Source: Pycnococcus provasolii
Taxonomy: Eukaryota; Chlorophyta; Pseudoscourfieldiophyceae; Pseudoscourfieldiales
Length of the DNA stretch: 64,000 nucleotides
Reading direction: 5' to 3'
NCBI GenBank assembly: GCA_049487715.1
Contig: CP150582.1
Span: 310,001-374,000, forward strand
In this document: piece after piece, positions 60,412-64,000 of the stretch
Layout of the letters: each line of letters begins with the position of its first letter
Numbering within the stretch: the stretch's first letter is position 1
Notes under the pieces: model-generated
What the model was told of the DNA's origin: nothing
The model's input: the letters and a program-made list of their open reading frames with translations, nothing else
Database searches by the model: none
Made by a program: the position numbers and the translations under genes

Positions 60412-61407
60412 ATGAAGTCGGTTTTCCACCTCGTATTTCCCAAGGCGATTCTCGACCCATTTTCTGCACACCTTCGAGCCATGGCGCTGTGTGGCCCTTC
60501 CATGCCTTTGATGCAACAGCACCAGCAGCAACATCGCAGCACAGCTTTCTTTCATCGCTATATTTCTCCCTTTGGTGGTAGTGGTGGTGGTGGTGGTGGC
60601 AGAAGACGACACCTCAGGACACCTCCTCCTCTCTGGCAGCACACATCATCTCATTCTCATTCTCAGGATCACTTATCTTCAGTGGCGCAGGCTCCCCGTT
60701 CGCACTCGTTATCTGCACCTGTGACCTCGCGAGACGTGTTGCATCAGAACGATGCCGACTACGTCTCTGACTACAGCATATGCGCGTCATTCATACACAC
60801 TACCCTGATTAAGAACCCGCCGGCGCGACTAGTCGTCTTCCCGCTCAGGTTAGACGACGTCGAGCCGACCGCGCAAATACTCTGCCGCGCATTCGCGGGA
60901 GGACCGTACGGAAAACCTGTCACGTTCGTGAGAAAGTACCTCATGGAACAAACGGGAACCATGCCCATGTCCACGACGCTCACGGCTTGGCTTGTGCCAG
61001 ACAGCTTTGAAGAAAACATGAACCCCGACGACGTCAACGCAGAATCTGGGTGCGAACTCGTGGGCATGGCGGACGTCTCCATTGATAACCGCTCAAGAGC
61101 AGACTTCGAAGAGACGGGCGTCGAGGTGCCCGGACACGCGACGTACCTGTCCAACGTCGCCGTCACGGACAAACAGCGAAGGCGAGGGATTGGCGCGGCA
61201 CTCGTCGAGGCGGCGGAAGAACTCGGGCTCGAACTCGGGTATGGACAAATGGCACTACACGTTCGACAGGGGGATATACCAGCAACCAGCCTCTACGAGA
61301 GCATCGGATATTCCACCGTTGCCGTCGAAAAGGGGGGCATGATGATCAACAAGGTGCCTCGCGTATTGATGATGCACTCGCTCGACTTACTCGGTGGACT
61401 CGAGTAA
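60412..61407 (+). CDS. GNAT acetyltransferase, probably plastid-targeted
   Basis: 331 residues. The first 115 are Ser/His/Gln/Gly-rich, with a Met/Leu start (MKSVFHLVFPKAIL), and may be a transit peptide. The GNAT fold at about 140-320 has CELVGMADVSID, TYLSNVAVTDKQRRRGIGAALVEAAEELG (acetyl-CoA loop R-R-x-G-x-G/A) and HVRQGDIPATSLYESIGY. It resembles plant plastid GNATs, which acetylate protein N-termini or lysines; substrate unproven. ATG 60412. Confidence 0.8.
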   Translation: MKSVFHLVFPKAILDPFSAHLRAMALCGPSMPLMQQHQQQHRSTAFFHRYISPFGGSGGGGGGRRRHLRTPPPLWQHTSSHSHSQDHLSSVAQAPRSHSLSAPVTSRDVLHQNDADYVSDYSICASFIHTTLIKNPPARLVVFPLRLDDVEPTAQILCRAFAGGPYGKPVTFVRKYLMEQTGTMPMSTTLTAWLVPDSFEENMNPDDVNAESGCELVGMADVSIDNRSRADFEETGVEVPGHATYLSNVAVTDKQRRRGIGAALVEAAEELGLELGYGQMALHVRQGDIPATSLYESIGYSTVAVEKGGMMINKVPRVLMMHSLDLLGGLE

Positions 61408-61466
61408 CACCCGCACCCAAAAATGAATGATCCTTCCTCACTCCTCTCCTCCCAGTTCTCCCTTTT

Positions 61467-62511
61467 TTAAGCTTCCTTCTTCATGATCAGCTTCAACTTC
61501 TCCATCTGCTGTTGCTGTTGTTTCGTCGACGCCGCCGCGTTGTTGGTGTACGTCTCACGTGGCTGACGACGGAGCACGTAAAGGATCAGTGCGACGCCAA
61601 CGCCTACGCAGAGAAGAGGCGCAACCACAAAGAAAAGTGCGGTGCCGAGCACAAGCGTAATTGTGCCAGCGATAGATGCCGCAAGCGTCCCGATGGGGAG
61701 AGTGATCAGGCTGAGGATGAGTGCGATGGGTAGAGCTGTGAGAAACAGCACGCCGATCGCCAACGCGCGGATGAGAACCGCGATGGCGGGCAGATGTTCC
61801 TCTTGCTGCTCCGGATGAAATGAAAACATCATTCCAAGAATGTGCTTGAGCGTCACGACGATTAGCGACGGCTTGTTGTGATAGTTCTTGTTGCTTTCCT
61901 CTTTTGCAGCATCAATGCACCGTTTGCGTGCCTCCGCACGTCGTCGACGTGCATTGCTATTCTCGCTGTCGTTCTTGTCGATATGGTCATCAGGAGAAGA
62001 AGAAGAAGAGGGGCTAGCACTGCTACTACTACTCGCGATTTTCTTTTTCCACCACGGTGGAGAAGAAGTTGCTTTCGGCGTATCCTCCACCTTCGTTGGA
62101 TCGACAGCCCACGCCCCCGGCGTTTCCGGTACGATGACAGTAGTTGGCGAAGGATCACTTTGCGCGTACGCCGAATCGTCATCTGCAAGTAGTGCCGGTG
62201 CATCCTTTCCCCCATCGTCGTCATCCTCATCATTGTCGTCGTCGCACACGACTTGTGGCGTCACTGGCGTGGCACGCCCGCCCGATGCGAGCACTGTGAC
62301 ATACTTGGTGCGACGCCGCTGATAATCATGGAGGAGCTCCTCCGCTGACGGCGACGGATTTATCATTGACGATGGATTTATCTTCGGCGAAGGATCGGCG
62401 AGCTCTTCTTTTCATGAGACTGTCGTCGTCGTTTATCATATCGTCGTCGTTGTTGTCGTCCAGAGACGGATTGGCGGGCGCTTCTTCAATGATGTCGTCG
62501 CCGTTTAGCAT
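61467..62511 (-). CDS. Oleosin/promethin-like hairpin membrane protein, possible frameshift
   Basis: The main frame (62366-61467, 299 residues) has an acidic Ser-rich N-terminus, a basic helix (about 140-155), then an unbroken hydrophobic block of about 75 residues (about 195-270) with prolines in TALPIALILSLITLPIG and VVAPLL, and a Gln/Lys tail. A long Pro-kinked hydrophobic block flanked by polar ends resembles hairpin proteins of lipid droplets; this is shape only, not homology. An upstream frame (ATG 62511, 61 codons) overlaps the start in another frame at a repeated GATAAATCC. It may be the true N-terminus joined through a one-base slip, or a uORF. Confidence 0.55.
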
Positions 62512-62574
62512 GTCGTCGTCGTCCAGGGGAAGAAAATGTGAGACGCGTTTGTGCTTGAAAAAGTCAAAAAAGTG

Positions 62575-62584
62575 AAAACCCTAA
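62575..62584. promoter_or_regulatory. Telo-box-like element
   Basis: AAAACCCTAA about 65 bases upstream of the ATG at 62511 (minus gene). Confidence 0.35.
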
Positions 62585-62785
62585 CCTTTACTACCGGGTA
62601 CTCATTGAATCACACAAATTTCCCGTTGTGGTTGTATTTACAACACACGCAAAACTTTCTTCCCTCCCTCTTCAAAAACTGCACCATCTTCACTGTTGGA
62701 ATCCGAATCAATGGCGCGCAAACAGACGGATTCGAGGTGGCGCGCCTGCAGATGACGCATCATCACGCATCTTTCTTCTTTCTTT

Positions 62786-64000
62786 CTACTCAAAGTCGGG
62801 CCAGCTGCTCTTTCGGTTTTCCGACACGAGCTTTAAAAACTGCCACCACCCCAGTATGTGAGCAGCAGTCCCAAAGCTCGTCGCCAAGGCGCCCATGACT
62901 CCTCCAAAGCATACAGCCTCGCCAGTCATGTAAAGGCCGTCGATGCCACGAATCTTTGGTGTAAACACCGTCTCGTGCAGCTGACGGTCAAAGTGCTCTG
63001 GTGTCCACTCCAATCCGTAGCTCGCTCCCTTTGGCGCATTGATGAAATGCTCAGCCGTCAGCGGCGTGCTGATCTCGACATTCGTGATGTGCCCTTCGCA
63101 CCTTGGATAGTACTTCAGAAGGCGATCGACGAACATGGATTCGAAGCGCCCCTTCGCCTCCTTGTATGCATCCGGACGGCGGCCATGCCGCGACGGCTCG
63201 AAGTTTTCGTACCACGCATCTGGGATGCCTTCGATGAGAAGCAAGACATTAGACCTTCCTGGCATGTCCTTCCCGTACAGAGGGTCTTTCGCACTCGGGC
63301 ACGTCAGCGTCATCAAGCACTCCTTCTGCGCGAAAGGGTCGTCGTAAAAGTCAGCCATGTATGCGTCAACGTCGTACTTGTACTTTGGAAGCTCGGGAAA
63401 GCTGTGGATATTCCAGCTCTTAAGCCCAAAAGCCTCTGGTGGTCCGTCCAGAGAAATGTACGCACATATGTGGCTGTGGCTGGGCTTCAGAATGGCGTTT
63501 GTGCGATCCACGGCTGCGGCAACGTCCGGGCTCAGCTGCTCCCTCTCCAGCATCTTTTCGTACGTATTCGAAAAGCCCGCTGCTGACACCACAATCGGTG
63601 CGTGCAATTCGTCGCCATTAGACATGCGAACACCCTTGACGACGTTCCCCTCCGTCAAGATGTGATCGACCGAGGCGTTGCACAGGACGGCACCACCCAT
63701 GCGCTCAATCACTGGCATCATGGCGTACGGTATGTTGTTCGAGCCACCCGACGGGTAGTATCCGCCAAGGTCGTAGTACATCATCATCCCCGCAGCCACG
63801 AGCCAGCTCACCTGCCCCGGAGGCAAGTTCCAGTCAATCATTTGACCTGACGAGAGAAGAGCTCGCAGGCGTGGGTCCGTCACGTGCTCTTCCACAACCT
63901 CGCGCGCCGTACGGAAGGCATGTCGCTCGACGCGATTGTACAGCCAGTTCCTGACAAACCCAGGAGCGGGAAGTTTCGTCAACATCATCGCATTCGTGCC
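62786..64000 (-). CDS. RetSat/CRTISO-type FAD oxidoreductase, partial
   Basis: The C-terminal 404 codons of a carotenoid-isomerase/retinol-saturase family enzyme; the frame is still open at the right edge, so the FAD-binding N-terminus lies outside. Visible are GGYYPSGGSNNIPYAMMPVIERMGG, APIVVSAAGFSNTYEKML, PLTAEHFINAPKGASYGLEWTPEHF and the C-terminal FAD segment GIDGLYMTGEAVCFGGVMGALATSF. Closest in pattern to RetSat and its algal/plant homologues rather than phytoene desaturase. It would act on carotenoid or retinoid double bonds. Confidence 0.85.
   Translation of the reverse strand, partial: GTNAMMLTKLPAPGFVRNWLYNRVERHAFRTAREVVEEHVTDPRLRALLSSGQMIDWNLPPGQVSWLVAAGMMMYYDLGGYYPSGGSNNIPYAMMPVIERMGGAVLCNASVDHILTEGNVVKGVRMSNGDELHAPIVVSAAGFSNTYEKMLEREQLSPDVAAAVDRTNAILKPSHSHICAYISLDGPPEAFGLKSWNIHSFPELPKYKYDVDAYMADFYDDPFAQKECLMTLTCPSAKDPLYGKDMPGRSNVLLLIEGIPDAWYENFEPSRHGRRPDAYKEAKGRFESMFVDRLLKYYPRCEGHITNVEISTPLTAEHFINAPKGASYGLEWTPEHFDRQLHETVFTPKIRGIDGLYMTGEAVCFGGVMGALATSFGTAAHILGWWQFLKLVSENRKSSWPDFE

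Overview
The window is nuclear DNA of a free-living, plastid-bearing eukaryote, most likely a green alga of prasinophyte grade. Plastid and green-lineage signs are a plastid-type geranylgeranyl diphosphate synthase, plant-type dihydrodipicolinate reductase, a cyclophilin with a thylakoid-lumen-like leader, an RWP-RK factor, a permuted DRM-like DNA methyltransferase and an HR-like lesion-inducer membrane protein. Cilium-related signs are MKS1 (B9 domain) and a roadblock dynein light chain. TTAGGG arrays lie at internal sites. About 35 genes are packed with short spacers, many head-to-head or tail-to-tail. Introns are rare: I find one 81-bp intron near the 3' end of a receptor-like gene and two genes whose first coding exon appears to be only the ATG. 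The species cannot be fixed from sequence alone.

Layout. 0-9 kb: frameshifted GGPPS, a very large receptor-like protein with two bacterial-type periplasmic-binding-protein domains, a cysteine-rich region, membrane segments and EF-hands, then a Wee1-type kinase. 9-15 kb: a chromatin block with a two-SET protein whose N-terminus copies the histone H3 tail, a relic of a HECT ligase C-terminus, a DRM-like DNA methyltransferase and a broken CS/NudC-like gene. 15-25 kb: TPT-family transporter, ADPRM-like phosphatase, EXPERA protein, cyclophilin, intact HECT ligase followed by a relic of the SET gene, LCAT-like acyltransferase. 25-31 kb: relics of a Harbinger-like transposase and a reverse transcriptase, ZRANB3-like SNF2/HNH protein, an unknown protein and frameshifted cytochrome c heme lyase. 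31-45 kb: SRP19, a secreted P-domain/FAS1/mucin protein, an RNA-binding-like protein with an internal duplication, DAPB, RPN1 and an unknown protein. 45-64 kb: RPS10, TBC Rab-GAP, MKS1, roadblock, NUDT6-like Nudix, RWP-RK, DPM2, HR-like lesion inducer, NAA10, RPS27, a GNAT, a hairpin-membrane protein and the 3' part of a RetSat/CRTISO-type oxidoreductase running off the right edge.

Most genes are unrelated housekeeping genes. The exceptions are the chromatin block, where an H3-tail mimic with SET domains sits beside a DNA methyltransferase, and the reciprocal HECT/SET relics, which point to an old inverted duplication about 10 kb apart followed by complementary loss. Several conserved genes carry single-base frame breaks. 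These may be assembly errors and should be checked on reads before any is called a pseudogene.
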